DNA from: Pterobdella sp. o SKG-2022
Taxonomy: Eukaryota > Annelida > Clitellata > Hirudinida > Piscicolidae
Direction: 5' to 3'
NCBI GenBank assembly: GCA_964035795.1
Contig: OZ038324.1
Location: 2,687,128 to 2,751,127 of the forward strand
DNA: 64,000 nt
Numbering within the stretch: position 1 is the first letter of the stretch; the number at the start of each line of letters is the position of its first letter. The position numbers were made by a program, and so were the translations under genes. Below, in pieces: positions 27,620-40,165 of the stretch. The notes beneath the pieces are model-generated. The model had not been told where the DNA came from. It saw nothing but the letters and a program-made list of their open reading frames with translations, and did no database searches.

Positions 27620-30600
27620 TCAATATTTTTTGCTAAGTTCAGCAAGAGCCATAAACTTCTTGTACAGCTCTTTTCTTTCTTGTTCATCCAATTCTCTGTC
27701 TTCATCTCCTACAATCATATCCCATAACTTCCTTCTCTCTTCAGTCACACTCAAGTCCACCTGTTTGGGAGTTGGTGAGGTTGTGTTTGAGATATTGTTC
27801 TTGGATGTTGTGCCTAAGGTTTGTGGTAATTTGACAGTTGTGTAGAGGTTTGAAGTAGCTCAAATCAGGTAAGCTGCCTTTTCAAATTAAATCGTTTAAA
27901 AACTCAAAAACTCGTGTTTCTAAAATAGACATAGAACAACTTTAAACCTCAATGATTCTGGTAAGAAACAGTGATGAGATCTTGTAGTTGTTCTTGCTGC
28001 CCCACACTGGCACTCTCTTCTCTGTAGTCACCTGGGTTGGTGTGTGTATCTTGGGGTGTCATTCAAGTTAGTATAGTGGATTGAACTATGAGGGAGTCAT
28101 TCAGGTTAGTGTAATAGCAGTGTTATTCAGGTTATGGTGGTGTTGGAAAAAGCTTTTATAATTCATAAATTTGTTTTTGAGGAAGAAAAGTGTCAATGAA
28201 AATAAGAGAAATATCAGTTGGGGGTTTTGTTTCTCATTTGTGGTGTTTCACAGAGAGTCATTTGATGTGAAAAATAAATAAGGTGACAATGAAGTAAAAA
28301 TTTTTTTTTGTTTTTTGATTGAAACACTTGTTGAAAAAAGAACTGCTATACACCATACGTGACATTTGAACCGCTTTGAAAAAAACTTTTCTCACGCTCA
28401 GCCAATTGAAAAAGAACTAAAAGATAGATGACTATGTATTGATTATTTTTACATGAGTGAAAATATTTCAAAGGAACTGAGGTCTTGCTTGGATAGTTTA
28501 TAGGTGTCTACTACATGTAGACAATATTGAATTTTTTTATATTTGTCAAATATATCGAAAAATATTGAATACAAAAATTAAAAATAACAAATAAAGACAA
28601 TAATAAACTACTTTAGAGGTCATGGTAACTTTTCTGTCCCCCAAATGCATGAGAATCTCTTCTGCGATCTGGAGAGGTTTGAGAGGTGAGGGTTTTGAGT
28701 GGGTTTTTAAGGGACTGCTGACGTTAAAGAAAAAAGATGGAAGGTTTAATGAAAAGATTTCATTTAGTGGAATTACACGTGTTCAAGGAAGGTAGTGCGT
28801 TTATGATACAACATAGATATTTTCAATGAAAAAACCTATGTTCAATGAAAAGCTTGTGTTTGCGATAAGACTGTAGGTATCAAGAAGGGGCTAATTTTCT
28901 ATTATGATTATAAAATCCTATCAGATGTATGAAGATTATTATAAAAACTAGATTTTAACACATAAAAATATTAATAAAAATATTGGTTTTAAAAATTTCA
29001 GGTATTATTGCTTTTTAATGGTAAGCTCGTTGAAAGTTAGTCATACCATTGAAATGTTCCTAACAGTATTTTTCATTGTTAGCCAATCTTTGACAAAATC
29101 ATTGTTAATTTATGTCTATAAGCCTTTGTGTGGTTATTTTATATTCTTTACAAAATCCTTTATACAATTTATGTGAAATTTTAAAAATATTTTATTTGAG
29201 AATGTTGATTTTTTGAAGGAAAGCATTGTGAATACAAAATATATTTTCGTATTTTTTTTTCTATATTATTTAAAGTTTTGGCTTTTATATCTAAGCACAG
29301 GTTCGATGTGAAGAAGTTTAAATTTAAAAGTTAAAGAGGAAAAACTTTACATAAATATATTTTTATAAGAATAAATATAAATATAATGAATAAAATAATC
29401 ATAGGTAGCACAAAAAGGCATCACTTGGGAAGTTTTACAGAGACTTATTAATTATGTGTAAGTAAGGATATCTGTGGTCTAACGTATCAAAAGTTTTTTC
29501 AATTATTCATTTCTGAAAAGCTATTTCAAAGTTTTTTATTTTCAAGTAGAAAAAAAATTTAATCATGATAATAGGTAGATAACTGAATATAACTAGATTA
29601 AACAAAAAAATATATTCTCATAATAATAAACTGATAATTCATTGAGAGCATGTGTAATGATCCGTTAAGCTCACAATGTCTCCTTGCTCGGTGTCCAGAT
29701 ACACATCTTGAGTCATATGCTGTAACTTCCTCTCTGTCACTGGTGATCCTGTCTCTAAGCGATCTGTCCCTCTGCTTACCTGGGTGTATGGGTGAGTAGA
29801 TGGGTGTTTGGTTGGATGGGTTTGTGGTTGTTTGGTTGTTTAGGCTTATAATCAGTTCAATGAGGGATTGGTTGGTTTAATAGGTGGTTGGCTGGTTATT
29901 GATCTAATGACAAACTAATTGCAGCACCTTGATGGACTGCTTGACAGAATCGACATGGGCCCCTCTGAGCAGCTTTTGAACGTCCCAGCTGGTAATTTTC
30001 TGTTGCAAAGAAGAAGTCCTCTGGTAGCTGCTTTCTTTGTTTCTGTTGCTACTGAAGTTGTTGTTGTAGTTGTTGCTGTAGTTAGTATTATATTTGTTGC
30101 TGTAGTTAGTATTATATTTGTTGCTGTAGTTAGTATTGTAGTTGTGGGTGTAGTTGCTTTTCGTCTGAAAACTGGTTTGATTTTCATAGTCTGATGAGTA
30201 AACCTGAGAAGGCTGAAAGCATTTGAAGTATTGTAAATATTTACTTGAAAAATGATAAATTCATGAAATATTTTTGTAAGAAGGGTAGTGTTTGCAACTT
30301 GTTATTGTGAATGTTAATGCAAATTCAATTAGGTTAGGAATGTGACATGGAAGGCAAGTTATTCAAACGAATAAAATCAAAATCTAAAGAAATGATTGCG
30401 AAGGAATAATAAACGACCAAATCTTTGAAGCGTAACCACTATATATATATTAAGCAATTTATTTTTCTCATTCAATCGATCAATTCAGAGCCTACTTTTA
30501 TATGCACAGCTATTTAATAAACTGTTCCATTTAACTTTTTATCCATTAAACTTTAATGAATGTGTGAAATAATTTTAAATTGGTTCTTAAAAAACTAAAA

Positions 30601-33600
30601 TAATCAACCATATCAAAATACAGATTCTTCTAGTATTTTTTTGTTTATTTTTATTTCATCGACTGATTTTTATATAGTATTTTTAGCAACAATGTCAAAA
30701 GCATTGGTAAAACATGAACACACCTTATACACAAGCACATCATCCTCCCGTTGAAAACAATTGTAAGCTTCACCACCCTCATCCTTTTCCAATTCCTCTA
30801 CGATCCTCTCACTGCTTTTTTTTGTAGTTATGTAGTTAGGCACCTCAGGCCTGTTTTGAATTCTCTCATTGACGATAGTTGTTTCTTCAATCTTGCTTGG
30901 TGTTCGATTCAAGCCAGCCAATGATAACTCAAATCCTAAATCCGTACTGACATTTCTCGTTATTTGAGGCTTGTAATTTTGGTTGTTTGGAGATATGGGA
31001 ACAATAATAGAACTATTGTTGTTATTGTTGTAATTAAGGTTATAATTGGTAGTTTGGAAGTTAGTGAATGGGCTCAAATTTGAAGTCACAGATTCAAAAG
31101 CGCTTGGAGTGTACATGTTTCTACGAGATTCGTAGTATTCCTTGGTGGGGGAGGTGACGATGTGGGAGTGGAGAGAAGAGGGATATTGGTCGATGGGAGA
31201 ATGAACCATACAGGATGAAATAGGTCTTGATAGCATACTTGAAGCTCTGGTGGTCTTGGCAATCAATGAGGTCAAGTTAAGGGTCACCTTGTATTGGTTC
31301 CCTTGTTTTTGAACGTCTGTCAGTTCGGGGTCAACTCCCACTAATTCTTCTGTGACCTCGATTGAGTTTTTGTATAAATCACTCATTTCCTGTTGTTGCT
31401 GTTGTTGCAGTTGTATCAAGTGTTGTTGCTCTGAGTTGAGGGATACTTGACGGGCTAGAACTTCCGCTGCATTGTTGCTGTTGAGTTGTTCTCGTTGTCT
31501 GAAGTAATTGTTTGTGTTATTATTGACAGCCACTACTTCTAGAAAAGATGGCTTTTTTGCGACAGGGGGAGGATCTGGTCGTTGGTGATGTTTTACTTCG
31601 CTTATGACACCTTTCATCCCCCTTATCTCCTTTTCCCTCTTCTTTGCTTCTACACTTATGCTTCCTACTATTGACTTCTCTTCTACAATTCTTTCATGCT
31701 TCTTTGGCTTGTCATCTAAGCTTATTTTTCCACTGTACGTTGTGGTTTCTTCAGTCACATACTCCACCGGGGCTCTAGAAGTTGGAGTTTGAGAAACAGT
31801 TTCTTCCTCTTCTTCAACAATTGTCTTTGTTATGTTTTTTTTAGCAGGTTCCCCCTCAGAGTAGGATTGGTAGTTTCTGGTTTTTGTTGTAGTAGTTTTT
31901 TCAACTGATGTTGGTTCATTGAAGTATCTTGTTGAAGTTTTATTGTATGCTTTGGGCGTTTCATTTCTCTCAAAAGTGTCTGTTTGTTTGAACTGAAATA
32001 GATGCATGAATTTTGTTGTTTTACTGACTCAAATAAATTTAATCTAAAATAAATATTGTTTCTTTATGTTTTATACTCAAAAATAAAAAATTACATAGAT
32101 ATTGAAAAACTAGTGGAGAAACAAAGGCTAAAAAATTTTTTCAAACAATATTTTTTTTACCTCTGACGTTTCTTCATTAGAACCACTGCCTCCATAACTC
32201 CTGTAAGATTCGTACACCAAGGTTGGCTGGCTCCTCAATGTCTCCGTGCTGATTTGTTCATTTTCAAAAGGTCTTGTCATTTGTTTTTGTCCAAATGACA
32301 CGTTACTTTTAATTTCTCTTCTTATAATTTCGTCTTTTGGTTCGAAGTAGTTTTCTGCTTTGCTTTCGATAACTGCTGTTTCAGGCGTAAGAGAATCGTT
32401 TTTGTTGAGATTTTTGAACGTTCTTACTGGCTTTTCTAGAATTTTGTGTTCTTCAATTGTTTTTGTTTTAGAAGCCCTTCTATCAAGGGAATCTTCATTT
32501 CTAACTTCAATGTTGTAGACCGAATCATGCTCAATCTGTCGTGGATTGAAGCGATTATCATAAGCACTACTTGTGTAGTTTGTTTGCTTATTAATTCCGC
32601 CTACATCTGCTTGCTCAGTATACCCATGAGCTCTTTGTTCATTGTTAGAAAACTTTGTATCAGGATTTATTTTATAATTTTTTCTTTCATAACTTATTCC
32701 CACATGAACCGCAGATTTGGGGTCGTAGCACTCTTCACTATCAGCAGGTTCAAAGTTTGTTACCTGAGAAGAGTGGTACTGGTCTATATCACGTGAGATG
32801 TCGTGCAGAATTTGCTCATTGCTTGATTTTCTTTCTATTTTCTGTCTTGCAGCTTCAGTCCTTCCTATAATATTTTTTCTGTAATGTTCTTTATCTGGAA
32901 TTTCATATTCTACTTGGGTCCTTTTGTATGTGGTCATGGGATCTTCTATAATCATCTTAGGAGACAAATTTTTGTTTCTTTCTTCGATGTTTTTTTCCAT
33001 AATTTGTTTGTAATTTGTGTAAGAAACTTCTTTTTGTTCTTCCACTTTGGGGGAAATTTGTCGTGTAAATTTTGGCTTGCTTGATATAAAAACTTTTGGT
33101 TCAATTTCATTTGTGAGACCATCTTCATACTTTTGAGTTTTTTTATAGTTTAGTTCTGTTGGCTTGAATCGTTCGTGATCTGCCCAGTTGTCAGAAGTAT
33201 CTCTTGTTTTTACAGTGTATCTACCGTCAACATCGTCAAGTCCTTTCATCATTGCACCATCTTCTCTCTGTCTATAACTGGCGTCAACATTGTTTTCGTA
33301 AACATTGTTCACGTTGGTAACGGCATTTGCTTCTTCATCATAATTTTTTTCAATACTGCCGTTGCTTAGAGTGTATATTTTACTCTTTTCTTGTTTTGTT
33401 ATCTTTGGTTCAGTTCCACTTTTTTTGAAATCCGATAACTTAACGTAACTTATTTCATTGTATTGATTGGTTTTTGTTGAACTTCTACTCTCAATATCAT
33501 TAAAATCTTCAAAAGGTCCTCGAGTAATAGCAACATTTTCGGAATAGTTTTTTGAAACCTGTGGTTTTTGACCTCTAACTACAATAGTTTTTTCTATGAT

Positions 33601-35568
33601 TTCTTCTTCAACCAACCCATTTTTTCCATTTATTTGATCTACAATCCTCCCTTCATCATATACCCTTCCATGCATCGATGTGACTTGATGACCAATAGGG
33701 GTTCTTTTATTTTCATAATAAGAATTATTTGATACATTCGTTTGGCTATGTTTTTGAGGATCATTTACGTAATCTCTATTGCCGTTTTCAAAGCTATCAG
33801 CGAAATTTCTAGTTTTACCGGCAAAACTTGAGTTTTCTGGGTTTTGTGTTTTAACATAGTCTTTCCATAAACTTTTGCTTTCAATTCGAGAAATGCTTTC
33901 AGATGAAAGTTTTCCAACTTTTTTGGGTACATTGACATAATCTTCATTACCGTTCTCAAAATTATCAACATAATTCTGTACTTTACCATCAAAATTTAGA
34001 TTTTCTGTGTTGTATCTCTTAATATATTCCCCTTTTGAGCTGCCACTTTTAACTTCGTTCACTTCAACGTTTTCATCTGTAGTAGCGTCTGAGATTTTTG
34101 AATTGAAACGTTGCAGAGTGTTGTGGAAGTTTTGAGCATGTTTTTCAGTGTTAAGTGGGTCTTGCTCTTCTTCTTCCTCTAGTCTTTGTTGCTGCTGCCT
34201 CAAAATGTGCTGCTTCAATAGTTGCTGCTTAGATAGTTTTTTCTGCTCTTCTTTGAATTGTTTGAACAGAACTTCCCTCATCACTTGCTCCTCTTCATTA
34301 AGGTCATTCTTTTGTTGAAGCTGTTCTAGCTGATACTGGTGCTGTTTCACTAGTTGTGACTGATTCAAAATGTCACTATCAAGCAGCTCCAAGTCATACT
34401 CACTTGATGAATGCCGCTTCAAAATTTTTTGTTTCGTACGAGGTTTTCGTTGATATTTTTGATGTTGGTTTTTAATCTCGGCTTCGAAACTTTCAACTTT
34501 TTTCAAGACGTCTTTTCCTTTCCCTGTCACTCCCTGTCTCGCTATTTCAGAAGATTCCTCTGAACTCGTTCTTAAAAAAGCTTTTCTCGGTGGCTGAGTG
34601 AATTTTTGTTGTTTCTGTATGTTTATTTCTTTTGGCACTTTAAACTTGAATTGTATATTATCTTCGGTTTGGTTCAATTGAGAATTTCTTGTTTTTGCGT
34701 CAAATCTTTCCAGAGTGTTTGTTTGCGAAGAAATCATAACTTCTTGCTCTACCTCAAAGTTGTTATCTGTAGTTGTTACATTCAGGTTCTTACCTTCATC
34801 TCTCGCATCTTTCGCATCGTTGGAAGCGTTCACCAACCTCAATAGGCTTTCTTTTTTAGAAAAGCCAAGCTGTTCACTAGTTTCTCCAGTTCTTTCATTT
34901 TCTTCACTTGAGTTATTTCTCACATCACCTTCATATTGATTGCTGTAAACTGTTTGTTCTACAGTAGTAAAATTTTTGTTAGGCAAGCCCTCGCTCTGTT
35001 TAACTATCTTCGTTTCACTGATTTCAACAGAATTAATCTGATCAAAGTCTGTGATTTTTTCATCGTAAAGGCCCTTATCTGGTCTGTTGAAATTTCTCTC
35101 ACTTTTCACCTCTAGTACACCACTATCATTATCGACACTGCTAGTTGTTGTCAAATCATTTTTCTTCTTTATCTTTTTAACATTGACATAAGTAGGATCT
35201 TGGTTATACATATCTATAGTAACTTCTTCAGAAAGCACCATATCTCTTACAGTGAGTTCAGGGTTAATGAAACAACTAAGAGATCTGGTTGAGCCTTTCC
35301 TTTCAAAATCATCATCGGGGATTTTTAAGGGCAGTTGTTGGCTGAGGCTTTTGTTGATAAATTTTTTGTTTTTGTTGTTTTCAATGTTGTTGTAGCTTCT
35401 GTTTTTGTCGTTAGTTAAGTTGTTTGTTGTTGTGGTGTAATTAATTTTCATGTTTTCTTTCTCTTCAATCACATTCGATACGATAATATCATTGTTGTTG
35501 CTATCTTTCCTTACTATTGTTTCTTTAACTACTCGTATATCTTCTGGTTTTTGTATTTCAACAGCCAT
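27620..35568 (-). CDS. Unrecognised large, mostly disordered protein (about 1779 aa)
   Basis: Exons: 35568-32161, 31992-30724, 30203-29928, 29779-29675, 28668-28612, 28031-27948, 27760-27620. All have GT-AG borders and all junctions are phase 0. The start ATG sits two bases after a TTTTCAG acceptor, so a 5' UTR exon lies upstream. The first exon alone encodes 1136 residues rich in Glu, Lys, Asn and Ser, with a Gln-rich coiled-coil-like stretch near residues 390-470 and an internal duplication near residues 513-605. Exon 2 has another Gln run. Exon 3 has an Asn/Tyr repeat. The last four small exons encode about 128 charged residues (LWDMIVGDEDRELDEQE near the end) and may be the most conserved part. 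No enzyme motif, signal peptide or membrane segment is seen. I do not recognise the family; a scaffold or cytoskeletal role is only a guess. Confidence 0.8.
30066..30148 (-). repeat. Coding 24-bp tandem repeat (NYNTNYSNKYNT-type)
   Basis: Within the third exon of the large unknown gene, a 24-bp unit (ACTAACTACAGCAACAAATATAAT on the minus strand, split here as ACTAACTACAGC and AACAAATATAAT) is repeated about three times. It encodes an eight-residue Asn/Tyr repeat, so its copy number may vary between individuals. Confidence 0.85.
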
Positions 35569-35570
35569 AT

Positions 35571-37458
35571 CTGAAAATAATTGTAAATATTTTCAACTAT
35601 TATAACAGATTAGCTTAATTTGTATAGAATGATTCTCAAATTAAGGTAACGGTTTTTGAATAATAAGGAACATGCTTGCAAATCAAGCGTAAAACTATCC
35701 GTTAAATGGAGCGAGGTTTTAGGTGGGTTTGCGTGTGTGCGTGTGTTAAACTTTGCCTCAAAATTTCTTAGGTGCATGTTGGTGAGCAAAGCATGTAGTT
35801 AAGTTGAAGTTTTAGTGAATTAAAACTCAATGGAATTTTAAGTGAGCTTTTCAATTGAAACTTCAATATAACAAAATTAAAATAACCTAATAATCAAATA
35901 TAAATAGTATTTGTATCAAAAATCATCGAAAATTTTACTAAATTACTTCCATAGAAACGACATAGCATAGAGAAAATTTCAACTTAAACTCGGTCTAAAC
36001 GACATCGATTTTTATTTACAACTACCAGGAATTTTTGAAGCAATGCATGCTTAATATTAATAATTGTTTCTATTGATGTGTCTATTTGATTTTATTTTTA
36101 GAAAAACTGCGTCTAAATTTTTTTTTCTCACTAGTTGAATGTGGTGTTAACGAATAAAATTTTTAATGCAACAGTTGCCATCAAACAATGAAAAAGTTTT
36201 TTTGAAATTTAGCCTTTAAAATCTGATTATTTAATTATCAGAAGTTTCAATCAAGCTCATGCAAAACTTCAAAAAATATGACACTAGAAAAAGAAATCAA
36301 AAATAGCAAATACTTGGATGGCAGAGAATGGATGATGATTGAAAAATTTCTAACAAATATCACATTAACTATTTCATTAATAAATAACTCAAAAACATTG
36401 CATTCACTGTCGAGCTTGCTTGCTACATGGCGCGTAGCTATATTTATAACGCTAGTGAATCTGTCAAATGTTATATCAAAAGAACATAGAAGCAGGTCCA
36501 AGTTCTAAGCTCACAAACCTACCCACACATCTGTACTCAAGTATTTGTTCAACAACCAAACCACGAAAATTAAAAATACTTTCGAAAATTTTAATAAAAA
36601 TTAATTTAAATAAAATTAGTAATAAATGAACACAAGTTATAAGAACAGACCCGGTTAGCGCGTAGCAAACAGAAGGACAATGCTTCAAACGTTTCACTCG
36701 GCTATATCAAATCACTATGTTGAATACTATATATGTAGATATATATATATAAATATAGGTTTGAAACTTATAAATAAAAAATATGAGGCATGTATAGATT
36801 GATGAATGAAATCGGATAAATATTTTAAGGTAGGATAAGTAAATTAGATGCTTGGATAAGAATGTATATTGAGGTGTATTTAAATAGGTGTATGAATAAC
36901 ATATATCAAAGGCATAAATTTTTCAGACTGTTTAACAATGACCGTTTCTGTATGCTTGTGAATTATTAAAATAGAAGATCGGTCTATAGATTCTAGATAG
37001 ATAGTGTAACATATATAGTCAACATAAAGGTAGATTTAGTTATGATAGGCAGTTAACGGTGACTTTTATGTTTATTTGAAGGCTTCTTTATTTTTTAATT
37101 GATACTTTGCTAGCCTCTAAAGCGTACGGTCATTCAGCGAATTTTTCGAATATTTCTATGATTAATACTTCTAGTATTTATCGATGAGATTTTGAATTGA
37201 TAAAGTTGAGACTGAAAAATTTTTTTTAACTTGACGCTTTATATAAGATATTTGTAAATAAAAATGAGTTAGCAAAAAATGTGAAAAAGTTTTTAAAAAA
37301 ATTAAAATTGACTAAAATTAATTAAACATTGCATATTATCAAAATGTTTGAAAAAAAAAAACTATTTCGGTCCAAAATTGAGTCTTCGAAGTGAGACAAA
37401 ACTATTTTTCTGATAATTATATAACAAGAGACGTCGAACAACCCTCCTAATCACTGCA
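35571..37458. other. Intergenic region upstream of the large unknown gene
   Basis: Probably holds the promoter and non-coding first exon of the minus-strand gene starting at 35568, since an acceptor lies just before its ATG. It also holds the 3' end of LRRCC1. No specific promoter motif or coding exon can be supported. Confidence 0.4.
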
Positions 37459-40125
37459 TCAATATTTCATATCTTGGATCAAAGAGGACAATTGTCTGAT
37501 AGTGTTGGAATGTCGATCCCTCTCCATTTCCCATTCTTTCAACAGTTGGCGCATTTCCTCCTCCACCTCTACTACCTTCTTCTCTGCCAGTTTCAATTTT
37601 ATCTCCCTCTCTGTAAGTTCCGATGCAAACTTCCTTTGGTATTCAGATTTTGTTTTTTCTAACATTTCCTTGTTTCTTTCTGCCATTTTTGATTTGGTTT
37701 CTTCCAAATGTTTTGAAAATAATTTCTTATCTTCAACGGCTTTTTCAATCTATTAAAATTTTAATGAAAATTCATTTTATTCCAAAAAAAATAATATTAA
37801 AAAAATAGTTTATCTAACCCTCTGTTCGATGACCTCGATCTCTTTCTTATTATGCTGTAGTGAGTCCTTCAACTCAATGTTCTCTTTCATCTTCACCTCC
37901 AACGCTGCCGAGACCTCTTCCAGAGTAGCCTTCAGGGCAGATCCCTGCTTCGCCGATTTATCCAGTGCCGATGTCAAATTCTCAACCTTCGAAGTCAAGC
38001 TAGCAAGTTTCTTCTCCAAATTCTATAAGATTTTAAATAAGCCTTTAAAAGTTTGAAAAAGCGTTTGAAAAGTTTGATTAATTATCATTATTATCATCAT
38101 CATCATCATCATCGTTTTTTCTGCTCTTTTTTCGCATCATTAAGAAGCATGAGACCTGATTTTGGGAAAATTATAGGCATGTGCGTAGGTGTCTGGCCAT
38201 GTTCGCGGTTGACAGTAACCCTGACAGTTTTGGCTTTGTTTTGTTTTATACGTTCTTGCTGCTGTAGTTGTATAGTGGTTTATTGTTGCGGTGTTTAAAA
38301 TCCTCATGTGTCTCGCCCGATTTGCCTCGTTCCTCTAGAGACCAGTTACCCCACATTTGAACTGCTTGCCATTCACCTCTTTTCTTGTTTATGTTTTTTG
38401 ATAGTTCTTCCAGGTCGCTTCTTGGTTGAAGATCCTTCGGCAATATAAGCATGTTATTTCTATTGGTGTTTGCAGCATCTTGTGAATTTTTTTCTTGTGT
38501 AGTGCCAAACCTGCTTTGCTTTTGCATGATTTGCCACATTCTTCTGCCTTAAATGTGAATTCGGTGATTGACCACCGCCATCATCATCATTTTTCACCCC
38601 CATGTTCCACCGTGTACGTTAAGAACGTACTCTATCTTCATAATCAGGCTGTTAGTGTTGGTTCTAAAACGTTTCTTTGCATATAAAGAATTTGTCTTAG
38701 GAACCTAGCCTGATGAGAGCAGAGAGATGAAACAGTTTGTGAAGGGGTCTTCCAAAAAACTATCTTGAAACGAGATAAAGTTAGTAGCCCCAAAGGATTA
38801 CTGGAGGACAAGAAAAGGTCGTCTAGATTTTTAACCTGAAAGGGCAGTCTTAAACGCTAGGGCGTAGGTGCCTTTTGATGTCATGTTCTGGACAGATGCC
38901 TTTTAATGTCATGTTCTGGACAGGTTCCTTTTAACGTCATGTCCGAGACCATCATCATCATGACCTTTTCCATACCAGCACTAATTTCAAAAACATAAAT
39001 GCAAACTTAAATAAACAACAAACTAACCAGAATCTCAGCTCTGTACTCCTTAAGGGAATTTGAACTGGCCACCAGGTTTGTGCTTTGGTCCTCGAGCAGC
39101 TTGTTCTGAAGGGTTACAGATTTAATAACAAAGTTGATTTTTTGGAGACTATAACTTTGCAGATAAAGGTATTTATAATACCTCATTAATTTTTGAAATT
39201 AAAAAAATAATCAATTAATTTATAAAAAATTCGATAAATATTTATCAGGCAAGGTCACATATAATCATTGAGCAATATAAAACGATACAAGTACCTTGAT
39301 TTCATTGTCACTGTTCGACTTCCGCAGAGCCTCCTCCACTTGAGACAGCCTCTCTTTTAGGGTTACTATGGTCTCTTCCTTGTGCTCCAGGCTCTCTTTG
39401 CTGCTCCTCAACTAGGTTGATATGCATGTACCATTATGATAATGTTTATTATTATAATTATATTGTGCTAATCCCTGTAGTATTGAAAATTACTACTACC
39501 GAACGCTCGGTGTCGCTTTTGCAATTCGATAAAAAGTTTGGTACCACGTAGGTTTGAAATTAACAATGGATGCCAATCAAATTTTGCCCCATCTATACTG
39601 AGTGTGGCCAAATTCACTCAGATCATAAAGCATTAATAAAACTGGAATGATTGTTTTTTTAAAACCTCAAATTTTTTTTTAAGAACTCAATTATTACTTT
39701 AGGTGAGAAATGATGGTATGATTATTTAAAGCTTAATTAGGAAAGTTCAAAGCAATATTAATGAAATATAAATTCAGAAGTACTAAGATTCCTATCAACT
39801 TTATAATGTTACTTAGTAATGATAAACTTCGAATAATTTTTGCGTAATTTTAGCTGTTAATAAACAAATTACAAGATGGCGACCAAGTTCTGCAATTGCA
39901 CATCCACCCCCTTCTTCTCCTCCTTGAGACCATCATGTTTGATCTTGAGAGTTTCGAAATCTACATGTAACATGTTCAGTTTCTCTTCGCTGGGTTCCCT
40001 GTTTTTAAGTTCTTTCTTCAGTTGATCAATCTCATCAGTCAGCGTCTTTATGTGTCCTTCTCTCCTTCGATCGTTCTCCTTCATCTGTTCTACGGCAGCA
40101 AGGTTTCAGTTTTTAAATAGTTTTT

Positions 40126-40165
<40 letters not shown>

